The notes under the pieces are model-generated. The model saw only the letters and a list, made by a program, of their open reading frames with translations. It was not told where the DNA came from and searched no databases. A stretch of 36,797 nucleotides of DNA from Deltaproteobacteria bacterium (GTDB taxonomy: Bacteria; Myxococcota_A; Polyangia; JAAYKL01), in contig JAFGWT010000081.1 of the NCBI GenBank assembly GCA_016937015.1, positions 1 through 36,797 of the forward strand. The letters are read 5' to 3'. Below are positions 25,630 through 34,169 of this stretch, one piece after another. The translations under genes were made by a program, and so were the position numbers. Every line of letters begins with the position of its first letter. Position 1 is the first letter of the stretch.

Positions 25630-26856
25630 CTATTTTGCTGACTTGGCGTCCTGCTTCTCGACTTTTACGTCTTTCTTTTCAGCCTTGGCGTCTTCTTTTA
25701 TGTCTTTCTTTTCAGCTTTAACGTCTGCCTTTTCTTCCTTCTTTTCAGCCTTGGCGTCTTCTTTTATGTCTTTCTTTTCAGCTTTGACGTCGGCTGCCTC
25801 TTCTTTTTTCTCGGCTTTAGCGTCTGCTGCCACTTCTTTTTTTTCAGCCTTGGCGTCGTCATTTACGTCGTCATTTACGTCATCATTTACGTCATCATTT
25901 ACGTCTTTCTTTTCGCCTTCATTTATGGCTGCAGCCGCGTCTTCTTTTTTGTCGCCCCCGGGTTTTTTAAACAGCAGCGTCATGCGATCGCTTTCGCCAA
26001 TTTCCAGATACTTGTCTTTGTCCTGATCCCCAAAAGCCAGAACCGGCGGCAACGACCAAACGCCCCGTCCATAGTCTTTGGTGTCTTTGGGATTGGCGTT
26101 GATTTCAGAGGTGTTCACCAACACAAAACCGGCGGCTTCCGCTTTGGCGATCACGTATTTTTCCGGCAGGTATCCTTTACGCAGCGCCTTTTTCACCGGG
26201 GTTTTGGGATCTGCGCGGTGCATCACCATTCCCAGATATCCGCCAGGTTTCAGAACATCAAAAAGGCTTTTATAGATTTTGGATTCTTCCTTTTTGGCTT
26301 TGGCCCAGAAATGGTTGTTGCGGAAACTCACCACCATATCCACCGACTCTGGGGAACCAAATACGTTGTTTTTAACCACCTGTATTTTCACATCGCCCAA
26401 AGTTGCCTTATTCTGTTCGAGCATCGCTGCATAGGCTGCGGCTTCCTGCCCTTCTTCAGATTCCGGGCTCGCATCTGTGCTTGTTACTATCAGCTGGCCT
26501 TTGTCCTTGAGCACTGGGGCGAGAACGCGGGTATACCAACCCTGCCCAGGGGAAACTTCCAAAACAGTCATTTCCTTCTTCAGGCCAAAGAACTGCAGGG
26601 TCTCCATGGGATGACGATACTGGTCCCGGGCCTTATCTTCGACGGGGCGCCCTTCGGCGTCGATAGCCGCTGTCAGTAATTCATCGGTCGAAGGTTCCGG
26701 TGGCGGTGGCGGTGGTTCATCCGCTTTCACTTCCGCTTTCACTTCTTTTTTTACATCAACTTTCGCGGTGATATTGGCGTCGAGTTTAAGCTTACCGCCG
26801 CACGCTGTCATCACCAGGACCAAAGATATAAAAATGACTCCGTAAATAGTTTTCAT
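25630..26856 (-). CDS. Lipoprotein SAM-methyltransferase with 11-mer repeat tail
   Basis: 408 aa. The signal peptide ends MTAC (Cys19), so it should be a lipoprotein outside the cytoplasm. A Lys/Ala segment and a Pro-rich linker (PPPPPPEP, 49-56) lead to a class I methyltransferase-like fold: SAM motif VLEVSPGQGWYT (98-109), then VDMVVSFRNNHFW and LKPGGYLGMVMHR. It resembles the predicted secreted methyltransferases of COG4798. The tail (317-408) holds four DVND copies, then six 11-residue units of the type DAKAEKKEEAA, highly charged and helical. SAM is not normally present outside the cytoplasm, so the activity is uncertain. The start ATG 26856 has AGGAG upstream. It lies 9 bp downstream of the coiled-coil membrane protein and is likely cotranscribed with it. 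Confidence 0.75.
   Translation of the reverse strand: MKTIYGVIFISLVLVMTACGGKLKLDANITAKVDVKKEVKAEVKADEPPPPPPEPSTDELLTAAIDAEGRPVEDKARDQYRHPMETLQFFGLKKEMTVLEVSPGQGWYTRVLAPVLKDKGQLIVTSTDASPESEEGQEAAAYAAMLEQNKATLGDVKIQVVKNNVFGSPESVDMVVSFRNNHFWAKAKKEESKIYKSLFDVLKPGGYLGMVMHRADPKTPVKKALRKGYLPEKYVIAKAEAAGFVLVNTSEINANPKDTKDYGRGVWSLPPVLAFGDQDKDKYLEIGESDRMTLLFKKPGGDKKEDAAAAINEGEKKDVNDDVNDDVNDDVNDDAKAEKKEVAADAKAEKKEEAADVKAEKKDIKEDAKAEKKEEKADVKAEKKDIKEDAKAEKKDVKVEKQDAKSAK
25660..25905 (-). repeat. Coding repeats: 12-bp x4 and 33-bp x6
   Basis: Inside the methyltransferase gene. DVND is coded four times in tandem (about 25856-25905), and a 33-bp unit coding DAKAEKKxxxx-type 11-mers is repeated six times (about 25660-25857). 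The 11-residue period and Lys/Glu/Ala content resemble group 3 LEA motifs. This is not a CRISPR array, since there are no spacers. Confidence 0.75.
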
Positions 26857-26865
26857 CGCTGTCTC

Positions 26866-27612
26866 CTAACCCTTTTTCGACCAGTAATTGCTGCCGCCGC
26901 CGCCGCCCGAGGCTTTTTTGGCCTTTTTCAGTTCTGCTTTCAGCTCTTCATTCTCCGCTTTAAGAGAATCCATGGCCTGTTTTTGAGTGGCTTCGGTTTT
27001 GGCTCTGGCCTCGTCAGCCTGCTGCACTTTAGTCTTCAACTCATCCAGTTCTGCTTTCAGCTTTTTCTCGCCTTCGGATGGTTTGTTTTTTTCGGCTTCA
27101 AGTGCGGCAATCTGCTTTTTCAGTTTAGTAATTTCAGCCTGGGCCGCCGCATTGGCTGTGCCTTTATTCGCCCCGTCCGTCGCATCTTTGGGAAGGCCTT
27201 TCATTTCGGAGGGTGGCAAATGTCGGCTCAGCATGGCGTTTGCGTCTCCACCGTCCGCGGTCACGCGCTCGGACACTTTTGAGACCACATCAGGATTGCT
27301 GCGGCTCTGGGCTTCCAGCTCCTTCGCCAGCAAATCGTTCAGACCGGGGATTTCGACATCGCTATCAGATGCGATTCGGTCGAGCTGAGCCAGCATGCGG
27401 GCCAAATCCTCCTCCATTTTTTCCGACGCAAGGGCGTCGTCGTATGACTGATACATACTGACGACGGTGGTCATTAAAATCAATGCGCTCAGCGAGAATG
27501 CCCAATGTTTGGGGCGGCTGCTGTCGCGTTCCACCCATATTCCCACTATCGACGCCAGGCCGGCGATGAGAACACCTATCATCGCGATTAATAATCCAGT
27601 TGCAAGACTCAT
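26866..27612 (-). CDS. Two-TM membrane protein with long coiled coil
   Basis: 248 aa, not recognised. Two membrane helices lie at about 3-25 and 36-54, separated by a short basic turn (WVERDSSRPKHW). After these comes a mixed charged region, then an almost uninterrupted coiled coil (about 155-235: ITKLKKQIAALEAEKNK, ENEELKAELKKAKK). The tail is GGGGGSNYW and ends KKG. The side of the membrane carrying the coiled coil is not certain. The positive residues between the two helices make both ends periplasmic likely by the positive-inside rule. ATG 27612 follows GGAGGG at good spacing; an upstream ATG at 27639 lacks this. It precedes the lipoprotein methyltransferase by 9 bp, so the coiled coil could tether or scaffold it. 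Confidence 0.65.
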   Translation of the reverse strand: MSLATGLLIAMIGVLIAGLASIVGIWVERDSSRPKHWAFSLSALILMTTVVSMYQSYDDALASEKMEEDLARMLAQLDRIASDSDVEIPGLNDLLAKELEAQSRSNPDVVSKVSERVTADGGDANAMLSRHLPPSEMKGLPKDATDGANKGTANAAAQAEITKLKKQIAALEAEKNKPSEGEKKLKAELDELKTKVQQADEARAKTEATQKQAMDSLKAENEELKAELKKAKKASGGGGGSNYWSKKG

Positions 27613-27797
27613 TTTTTTCTCCCTCCAGGAAATTTTCACAAATGAATTTAAATTTGATTATCCAAATCGATACAAGGTTGGATAGGCCGTTGTCAACGGG
27701 GATGTGAAGGGAAAAACTTCGTCTTATAAAACATTTAAACGGTTGAGATTGCGGTCCACAGTGGAATACATTATTAAAGATGAGGAGTGCACCAGGG

Positions 27798-28484
27798 ATG
27801 AAGCTTGGCCGTTCGAGAAAACCAGCCATATTTTTAACCGTTCTGATTTTTCTGATGGTGGGCGGAGCCGCCGCTGTTTTTTACGTCATCAACTCAAATT
27901 CAGACCCGCTGGTGGAAGCGGATATCTCTGCGCACTTTGCCGCTATTGATGACAATGAGGGAGACCTACCCGTTTTTTCGGACAGCGGGAACGGTGTCGC
28001 GTCGGAAATCCTGCTTTACTCGAGCGGCAAACGCAATGGCGCCGGCAATGGAAAAGATGGGTCTACGCCAGCCGTAAAGGCAAACCGGCATACCGGGAAG
28101 CATTCAGGGAAATCGAACGGACGGCCGGAGAGTAAAAACGGCATCACCAGAATTGACAGTGGCACATGGCTAATTGAGGACCGGATTTATCGCCATGCGC
28201 AGAAGAATCTGCTGAGCTATGTGGGCAGTGCTCAGGCAGAGCTGGCGGAAGATGAAGATGGGGCGATTGGATTTAAATTACGGAATATAAAAAAAGACAG
28301 CTATCTTCACGATATTGGGCTTCGAAATAATGATGTGCTGGTGGCGGTGAACGGGCATGCCCTCAATTCTGTGCAAAATGTGACTCTGGCCATTGCCAGT
28401 TTTAAAAAAGCCACCCAGTTCAGACTTGATTTGCTTCGTAAAAGCAAAAAGCACTCCTTCTATTACAAAATAGTAAAGGGCTGA
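27798..28484 (+). CDS. Membrane-anchored PDZ protein, GspC-like
   Basis: 228 aa from ATG 27798 (ATG 27780 is also in frame). A short basic N-terminus and one membrane helix (about 10-31) precede a low-complexity Gly/Lys/Asn linker. The C-terminal region (about 154-228) is PDZ-like: IGFKLRNIKKDSYLHDIGL, RNNDVLVAVNG, and LRKSKKHSFYYKIV. This arrangement is that of the type II secretion inner-membrane protein GspC, whose PDZ domain selects substrates. No gspD or other secretion genes are here, so it may be a stand-alone homologue. It diverges from the coiled-coil membrane protein gene. AGGAG lies 10 nt upstream of ATG 27798. Confidence 0.7.
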   Translation: MKLGRSRKPAIFLTVLIFLMVGGAAAVFYVINSNSDPLVEADISAHFAAIDDNEGDLPVFSDSGNGVASEILLYSSGKRNGAGNGKDGSTPAVKANRHTGKHSGKSNGRPESKNGITRIDSGTWLIEDRIYRHAQKNLLSYVGSAQAELAEDEDGAIGFKLRNIKKDSYLHDIGLRNNDVLVAVNGHALNSVQNVTLAIASFKKATQFRLDLLRKSKKHSFYYKIVKG

Positions 28485-28533
28485 CAAGTTGCGGCGCTAT
28501 CTGTTAAATATATGATTTTATATAAAAATAAGC

Positions 28534-28917
28534 TCAAATATTCACTTTGTAGGTGAGTTGCGCCTCGTCGCCGGTGATGCCGCGAAAACCCCAGCAGTGG
28601 GGGGGCTGCTCCGTGATGGTGATTTCCACATCCACATAATCAATGCCGAGTTCTTCTTTGAATGCGGCAAAGATGGATTTTATCAGCGCCTTCTGGGTCT
28701 GTCTGGTACGGCCGGCCATCATGTTTATTTCAATAACGGTGTAGGCGTCGGACCGACCACCGGGATAATAAAAGTTCTCTTCGTCCATCGGGATGAATCG
28801 ATGGGCGCGCTTATCTTCGGGCATGCCCAAAATGGAGGTCATGCATCGGTGCAGCACATCGGACATTCTGGCCTTAATGGGATTCAGCGCATCTTCGATG
28901 CCATAAATGGTGATCAT
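28534..28917 (-). CDS. Tautomerase-family protein
   Basis: 127 aa. Starts MITIYGIEDALNPIKARMS and contains HRFIPMDEENFYYPGGRSDAYTVIEINMMAGR, then VDVEITITEQPPHCWGFRG and GDEAQLTYKVNI, the pattern of the tautomerase_2-like group. 4-oxalocrotonate tautomerase enzymes use an N-terminal Pro as base. Here the second residue is Ile, so Pro-1 is absent; the activity is unknown. ATG 28917 has GGGAGGG at good spacing. A much longer in-frame reading (to 29370) merely runs through the 3' end of pheA in another frame and is rejected. It is 197 bp from pheA, which contains only a weak terminator. Confidence 0.85.
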   Translation of the reverse strand: MITIYGIEDALNPIKARMSDVLHRCMTSILGMPEDKRAHRFIPMDEENFYYPGGRSDAYTVIEINMMAGRTRQTQKALIKSIFAAFKEELGIDYVDVEITITEQPPHCWGFRGITGDEAQLTYKVNI

Positions 28918-29102
28918 CGGGTCCCTCCCGCTTTTGTTTCGCTGTTGAAAACCTTGTCTTTCTAAAAACATCCCTTTGCCCTTTGAGGGTGTTGCGAAAG
29001 GGAATAACAGTCGCTCCCGCGCAGGTGGAAATCCGTAAATCCTTGAGAATTGGAGGTTCTCTGGACCCAAGCCCTCCCAAGGGTGACGCATCTTTTTTTC
29101 AT

Positions 29103-29122
29103 AAAAAACCCGCCTTATCGGG
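29103..29122 (-). terminator. Weak terminator of the aro-pheA cluster
   Basis: On the minus strand CCCG-ATAAGG-CGGG is followed by six T. The stem is only 4 bp and overlaps the pheA stop codon (TAA). Termination here is likely only partial. Confidence 0.35.
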
Positions 29123-30179
29123 ATGCACTGGATGGGTAGCAGCCCAGGAAGTTGAGATTTTTGGAATGGCTGCGCACCGCTTCGATGACGTCGCGAATTT
29201 TTGGGTCGTGCTCGTTGCCCTCGAAGTCCAGGAAGAAATTGTAATTGCCTTTGTCCTCCCGGTGGGGCATGGAGGCGATGCGGGTGAGATTGACTTTGGC
29301 GTCCGCAAATACCCGCAACACCTCGAACAGCTTTCCGGCTTCGTGCGTGGTGGCAAATACCAGGGAGCATTTGTCACCATCTTTTCCCTCATACGGGGTT
29401 TTGGAGAGCATCAGAAAACGGGTCTGGTTGGAGGCATCGTCTTCAATGTGTTCCTTCAAAATCTCGAGACCGTAAATATCGGCACAAAGAGGACTGGCAA
29501 TGGCTGCGGCCGTCACATCCTCTTCTATGAGCATTTTGGCCGCGCCGGCGGTGTCGTAATATGGCCGGGGTTCCAGATTATTGCGCTCCAGAAATCCCGC
29601 GCATTGCCCCAGCGCCTGGGGATGGGAATAAACGGCTTTGACTTCCCGGTGGTCGGTGCCGGGTTTGACCATCAGACAGTGATGGATGGGAACAACGGTT
29701 TCACCCACCACCTTGAGATTGGTCTGGGTGAGCAGGTTGTTGACCTGTGTGACCGCACCTTCCAGAGAATTTTCCACAGGTACGATACCAATATCGAATC
29801 CGCCGTCATCCACGCCGGAAAAGACATCTGAAAACTTTGAACAGGGAAGATAGGCCGCCTTTTCGGGCACCAGATTCCGGCTGGCGATTTCACTGTACGC
29901 GCCGTGCTCCCCCTGAAAGGCCACCAAAACGAGGTCCTGATTTTGAATCCGACGACTTTCAGCCATAATGGCTTTAAAAGTATCGAAGATGAAATTCTGT
30001 TCAAGCAGTCCCAGTCGCGCCCGGTCGGCACGTTCCAGCACCGCCTTTTCCCGGGATTCGTCAAAGGTGTTCTTTTTGTAGGGCCGAGTGCGCAGACCCA
30101 GCTCCATACGCCTGGCGAGCAACGATACCAGTTCCCGATCAGTTTTGTCGATGGCTTCTCGAATACGTTGCAGTTTCAT
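29115..30179 (-). CDS. pheA: Chorismate mutase/prephenate dehydratase (P-protein)
   Basis: 354 aa. Converts chorismate to prephenate and then to phenylpyruvate, the phenylalanine branch. The chorismate mutase domain is residues 1-85 (IREAIDKTDRELVSLLARRM). The dehydratase domain (about 86-265) contains VPVENSLEGAV and the catalytic TRF (253-255). The ACT regulatory domain (about 270-345) follows. In most relatives the ACT motif ESRP binds Phe; here it reads ASMP (302-305), so feedback inhibition may be altered. The start is ATG 30179, 3 bp after the aroC stop, so it is the last gene of the cluster. Confidence 0.95.
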   Translation of the reverse strand: MKLQRIREAIDKTDRELVSLLARRMELGLRTRPYKKNTFDESREKAVLERADRARLGLLEQNFIFDTFKAIMAESRRIQNQDLVLVAFQGEHGAYSEIASRNLVPEKAAYLPCSKFSDVFSGVDDGGFDIGIVPVENSLEGAVTQVNNLLTQTNLKVVGETVVPIHHCLMVKPGTDHREVKAVYSHPQALGQCAGFLERNNLEPRPYYDTAGAAKMLIEEDVTAAAIASPLCADIYGLEILKEHIEDDASNQTRFLMLSKTPYEGKDGDKCSLVFATTHEAGKLFEVLRVFADAKVNLTRIASMPHREDKGNYNFFLDFEGNEHDPKIRDVIEAVRSHSKNLNFLGCYPSSASR

Positions 30180-30182
30180 GGC

Positions 30183-31187
30183 TTATCGCTCCTTGACGGT
30201 TGCTTTTGAGTTGGTGAATTGGGATATCGCCAGCAAATCGGCCATGGCGATGGCGGTCATTGCTTCGAGCACCGGCGGAAAGCGCAGGGCGATGCAGGCG
30301 TCATGTCGTCCCCGGATACCCAGCTCTTCGATTTCGCCGGTTTTCAGATTCACTGAATGTTGCGTCTTGCCAATGCTGGATGTGGGGCGGATAGCGACTT
30401 TAAATACTATCTCGTTGCTGTTGGTAATGCCGCCGTTAATGCCGCCGCTGTGATTGGTTTTGGTTTTGCCGTCCGCTGTGATGAATTCGTCGTTGAATTC
30501 ACTGCCGTGCATGGAGGCGCAGCCAAATCCGGTGCCAAACTCGATGCCTTTGGTGCCGGGCACCGAAAAGATAAGCTGGCTGATGGTGGATTCCACGCTG
30601 CCGAAAAACGGTTCGCCCAGTCCGGCAGGCACATTGTTTACCCGCACTTCGGCCAGTCCTCCCAGGGAATCCCGGTCCTGTTGCGCCTTCACCGCCGCAG
30701 AAACGGTATCTGTGTTCCCGCCGGCGTGCAGAAGTTTGGCCTGCACATCCATTTGGCCAATCAGTTTTTTCGCCACCACACCGGCAGCGACAATGCCCAC
30801 GGTGATGCGCCCGGAAAAGTGTCCGCCACCGCGGTAGTCGTTGTACGCGGCGTGTTTTTTGTACGCGGTGAAATCCGAATGGCCGGGCCGGGGCACGAAT
30901 TTGAGATTGTCGTATGATTTGGAGTCGGTGTCCTTGTTGGCAAAGTGAATATGCAGGGGAAACCCAGTGGTATACCCTTCAAAAACCCCGTTTAACAACT
31001 GGGGCTGATCTTTTTCTGCCCTTGGGGTCGTACCGGGTTTACCGGCCCGTCGCCGTTCAATATCGGCTGCGAAATCCGACACGTCCAAGGGTATCCCGGC
31101 GGGCACGCCGTCCAGAACCACCCCCACGCCGGTGCCGTGGGATTCGCCGTAAATGCTTACTCTGAAGATTCTTCCAAAACTGTTCAT
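30183..31187 (-). CDS. aroC: Chorismate synthase
   Basis: 334 aa, slightly short for the family (350-390). Removes phosphate from EPSP using reduced FMN. Signature GESHG is at 14-18 (RVSIYGESHG), with RPGHSD, YRGGGHFSGR and, near the C-terminus, GRHDACIALR. ATG 31187 overlaps the aroA stop by 4 bp (ATGA), so the two are translationally coupled. Confidence 0.97.
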   Translation of the reverse strand: MNSFGRIFRVSIYGESHGTGVGVVLDGVPAGIPLDVSDFAADIERRRAGKPGTTPRAEKDQPQLLNGVFEGYTTGFPLHIHFANKDTDSKSYDNLKFVPRPGHSDFTAYKKHAAYNDYRGGGHFSGRITVGIVAAGVVAKKLIGQMDVQAKLLHAGGNTDTVSAAVKAQQDRDSLGGLAEVRVNNVPAGLGEPFFGSVESTISQLIFSVPGTKGIEFGTGFGCASMHGSEFNDEFITADGKTKTNHSGGINGGITNSNEIVFKVAIRPTSSIGKTQHSVNLKTGEIEELGIRGRHDACIALRFPPVLEAMTAIAMADLLAISQFTNSKATVKER

Positions 31188-32431
31188 CGTATAATCGCTC
31201 CAACTTTCGCCATATCCAAAAAGAAATCCGGATATGATTTATTGATACTTTTATCCCCTTCAATATGAACGATACCCTCGGCAGTCAATGCCGCCACAGC
31301 CATGGCCATGGCAATTCGGTGATCGTTGTGGGAATCAACATTGGCTCCATGGGCCTTGCCGCCCTGTATATGCATCACATCGCCCTCTGTATGGATGGCG
31401 ATGCCCATTTTTTTAAATTCTTCGATAATCGCTTTTTCGCGATCGCTTTCCTTGTTGGCCAGGCGATGAACACCGGTGATTTCAGTGGTGCCCCGGCAGT
31501 TGGCCGCCAGCGATGCGAGAGGCGGAAAGAGGTCTGGACAATGGGTGGCGTCAAATTTAAACGCCGACAGTGTTGATGGCGCCACCGTGACCTGGTTTTG
31601 CCCGGTTGTTACGGCAGCCCCGGCGGCAATCACGGCGTCGAGCATTTTACGGTCGGCCTGGCTGGACTCCAGATCCACGCCGGTAACGGTCAAAGGGCCG
31701 GCAATGGCGCCAGCCGCCAGCAAAAAGGAAGCCCCGGACCAGTCCCCTGGCACATCGTAGGTGAAGGGCGAATAGCCGGTCTGACCCTGAATAATGATCT
31801 CTTCGAGATTGTTGTGCGTGTCGATTTGCGCCCCCACCTGCCTCAGGAGATCCACCGTCATTTGTACATAAGGCCTGCTTTTCAGGTTGGGCGAGAGAAT
31901 GGTGGACTCGCCCGGGGTATTGGCCAGGGCAATGAGCAGCCCAGTTAAAAACTGAGAGCTTTCGGTGGCATCCACTGTGACGACGCCAGGCTTGAGTGGT
32001 CCCTTTACCCGAACCGGGGGCGTGCCGCCGCTGGTGGTGCAGGTGGCAGAGAGCTGGCGCAGGGGATCTGTGAGCATGTCCACGGGCCTGCGCGCGAGGG
32101 AGCCTTTGGCCGTAAGTTCAATCTCTGCGTCGAACATGGCGGCCACCGCACTGAACATGCGCAGGCAGAGTCCCGCCTCGCCACAATCCACGGACCCCTG
32201 AACAGGGTGGGATTTCCCCCCTATTCGCACTTGCCCTGTGGATTGAATAATGTTTGAGCCAATGGCCCTGGCAGCGCGCAGGGAACTTTCAATATCGTCA
32301 CAGGGCGTGCCCATCAGGATGGTGCTTTCCCCTGAAATCAGCGATGCAAGGGCCACTGCTCGCTGAGCCATGCTTTTTGAAGGCGGTGCTTTCAGTTCAC
32401 CGCTGATTTTACTGGCTGAAACAGATTTCAT
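31184..32431 (-). CDS. aroA: EPSP synthase (3-phosphoshikimate 1-carboxyvinyltransferase)
   Basis: 415 aa. Transfers enolpyruvyl from PEP to shikimate-3-phosphate. The N-terminal PPSKSMAQRA (16-25) is the shikimate-phosphate binding loop, and DHRIAMAMAVA near the C-terminus is the family motif. The usual GNAGTAxR segment reads GEAGLCLRM, a variant found in some other bacterial EPSP synthases. SGASFLLAAGAI and ITGVHRLANKESDR are also typical. A gap of 75 bp separates it from the aroD gene upstream. The stop overlaps aroC by 4 bp. Confidence 0.96.
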   Translation of the reverse strand: MKSVSASKISGELKAPPSKSMAQRAVALASLISGESTILMGTPCDDIESSLRAARAIGSNIIQSTGQVRIGGKSHPVQGSVDCGEAGLCLRMFSAVAAMFDAEIELTAKGSLARRPVDMLTDPLRQLSATCTTSGGTPPVRVKGPLKPGVVTVDATESSQFLTGLLIALANTPGESTILSPNLKSRPYVQMTVDLLRQVGAQIDTHNNLEEIIIQGQTGYSPFTYDVPGDWSGASFLLAAGAIAGPLTVTGVDLESSQADRKMLDAVIAAGAAVTTGQNQVTVAPSTLSAFKFDATHCPDLFPPLASLAANCRGTTEITGVHRLANKESDREKAIIEEFKKMGIAIHTEGDVMHIQGGKAHGANVDSHNDHRIAMAMAVAALTAEGIVHIEGDKSINKSYPDFFLDMAKVGAIIR

Positions 32432-32506
32432 TCGTCATCCTTGCACATGCATGTCGGTATACATGTATCGCATTTGGGTTATCGTCCGGCGCAGCGGGGG
32501 AAAACT

Positions 32507-33142
32507 CTACATCACCTTTAAATAGGTGTACATCTTTTCAAGGATCTTCGCGTCGATTTGCCCGGGCGCGGCTTCTTCGCCGTTGAGGGATGCATACGTG
32601 AATGGCGATCCGACAAACGGTGCGGCCACCCGGGCGATGCGGCCCGCATCACCCATGCCAATGGTAATCACCGGTCGCTCGTTGTCGCCCAGTCCCACAA
32701 TCCTTGCCGCCTCTGCCGGTGTGTGCACCAGGCATGCGACTTTGGCGATATCGGCACCGTGAAAAAAGCAGGTCTCCACAATGCGGTGGAGCTCCTCGGT
32801 GTCGGGTGTGCTTTCGAAGTTATGATAAGACACAATCACCTTGCAGCCCTTTTCGCGGGCCAGTTTGACGAGGGGCGCCTTGAACGAAGAGTCGGTCTCG
32901 ATTTCGATGTCAACGTATGCTGCGCCGTCTTCAATGGCCCAGGACAGAATCTGAGCCCTATCCGCATCGGACTGACCGTTGGCCCTGCAGGTGGCGACAA
33001 TCTGAGCCTTGCCAGAAAAAATCGTCTTAATATCTCCCCGACTCAGGGGCAGTGTTTCAAGGCGAACCTCTGCCAGTTTCAGGGTTTTCAATGCTTCCAG
33101 CACTTCCTTGACAGTGTTTTTTAACAGGCTAACGCAAATCAC
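32507..33142 (-). CDS. aroD: 3-dehydroquinate dehydratase, type I
   Basis: 211 aa. Dehydrates 3-dehydroquinate via a Schiff base. VRLETL near residue 26 has the substrate-binding Glu. VSYHNFESTP has the catalytic His107 and DIAKVACL the Schiff-base Lys134 (numbers from GTG). GTG 33142 is chosen because a strong GGAGG lies 7 nt upstream, inside aroB; this gives a 14-bp overlap with aroB. The longer ORF to 33172 would run 44 bp into aroB with no ribosome site. Confidence 0.93.
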   Translation of the reverse strand: MICVSLLKNTVKEVLEALKTLKLAEVRLETLPLSRGDIKTIFSGKAQIVATCRANGQSDADRAQILSWAIEDGAAYVDIEIETDSSFKAPLVKLAREKGCKVIVSYHNFESTPDTEELHRIVETCFFHGADIAKVACLVHTPAEAARIVGLGDNERPVITIGMGDAGRIARVAAPFVGSPFTYASLNGEEAAPGQIDAKILEKMYTYLKVM

Positions 33143-34160
33143 GCAGTGCCTCCTCGAGTTCTTCAAAGGCAATTGGAATTACCGTTGCCTCCCCCAGCGC
33201 CTTGAGCAGCACAAAATTTACCTTGTCGCTCTGGCGTTTTTTATCCTTGCGAATGGCGTCCATGCTCTTCTTCAAGTCGATATCAATAAACGATGGTAAT
33301 CCAAACGCGGTGATGACCTTTCTGATACGCGATACGTCGTCAGCGCTAATCATGTGGCGGGCCTGGGAGATTTCGGCCGCTGCCACCATTCCGACAGCCA
33401 CGGCGTAGCCATGGGGCAATCTGGCAATTTTTTCCACGGCATGTCCCAGGGTGTGTCCCAGATTCAGGTGTCGTCGTTCGCCGTGTTCGAATACATCCCG
33501 GTTGACCACCCCCACCTTTACCGCCGCAGCCATGGAGGCCGCCTTTCCCATATCGAGCACATCGTAGGGAGACTCAGCGGCAGCCGCGGATTCCATCATC
33601 TCAAAGAGTGACAGGTCGGCGATGAGGCCGGATTTGATAATTTCGGAGGTACCGTTAATAATCTCTTCGTTGGGAAGAGTGTCCAGCATCGCAGTGTCGT
33701 TCAATACAAATTCCGGCTGACGAATAATACCAATTAAATTCTTGAAACCATCCAGATTTACGCCATTTTTCCCACCAATAGCCGCGTCCACCTGCCCCAG
33801 CACGGTGGTGGCCACAAACCCGAACGAGATGCCGCGCATAAAGGTGCAGGCCACAAATCCGGCAAGATCGGTGACCACACCTCCGCCGATACCCAGCACC
33901 AGGGAGTCGCGATCCAGTTCAGCGTCCACCAGACGTCGGAAAACATCGCCTGCGCTCTTGAGGGATTTGCTGGCCTCCCCAGCCGGAACCACAATAATTT
34001 CAGCCGCATTGGGGAAGCTGGCACTGTGAAGCCGAAACAGATTTTCATCGGTGATGATAACCGTCCGACGTCCCCCTATCAGGTCTTTCACGTTGCTGAT
34101 GCTGCTGTTCAGGTAAATGGTGCTGCTGCCGCCTTCACCCTCAATTTTTAAGGTATTCAT
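33129..34160 (-). CDS. aroB: 3-dehydroquinate synthase
   Basis: 343 aa. Cyclises DAHP using NAD+ and a divalent metal. GGGVVTDLAGF (92-102) is the NAD-binding loop; FVATTVLGQVDAAIGGKNGVN is the active-site segment. A conserved Glu in TSEIIKSG and His residues in LNLGHTLGHAVE and LPHGYAVAVG are the metal ligands. ATG 34160 is 9 bp downstream of the DAHP synthase stop. The stop is TAG, inside the aroD start region. Confidence 0.97.
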   Translation of the reverse strand: MNTLKIEGEGGSSTIYLNSSISNVKDLIGGRRTVIITDENLFRLHSASFPNAAEIIVVPAGEASKSLKSAGDVFRRLVDAELDRDSLVLGIGGGVVTDLAGFVACTFMRGISFGFVATTVLGQVDAAIGGKNGVNLDGFKNLIGIIRQPEFVLNDTAMLDTLPNEEIINGTSEIIKSGLIADLSLFEMMESAAAAESPYDVLDMGKAASMAAAVKVGVVNRDVFEHGERRHLNLGHTLGHAVEKIARLPHGYAVAVGMVAAAEISQARHMISADDVSRIRKVITAFGLPSFIDIDLKKSMDAIRKDKKRQSDKVNFVLLKALGEATVIPIAFEELEEALRDLR

Positions 34161-34169
34161 CCAACTGTC

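Noticed and set aside
25660..25905. CRISPR-like array
   Set aside because: The regular 33-bp and 12-bp repeats have no spacers and are coding repeats inside the methyltransferase gene.
28918..29370. N-terminal extension of the tautomerase gene to 29370
   Set aside because: It reads through the 3' end of pheA out of frame; the ATG at 28917 has a strong ribosome site and the family's normal start.
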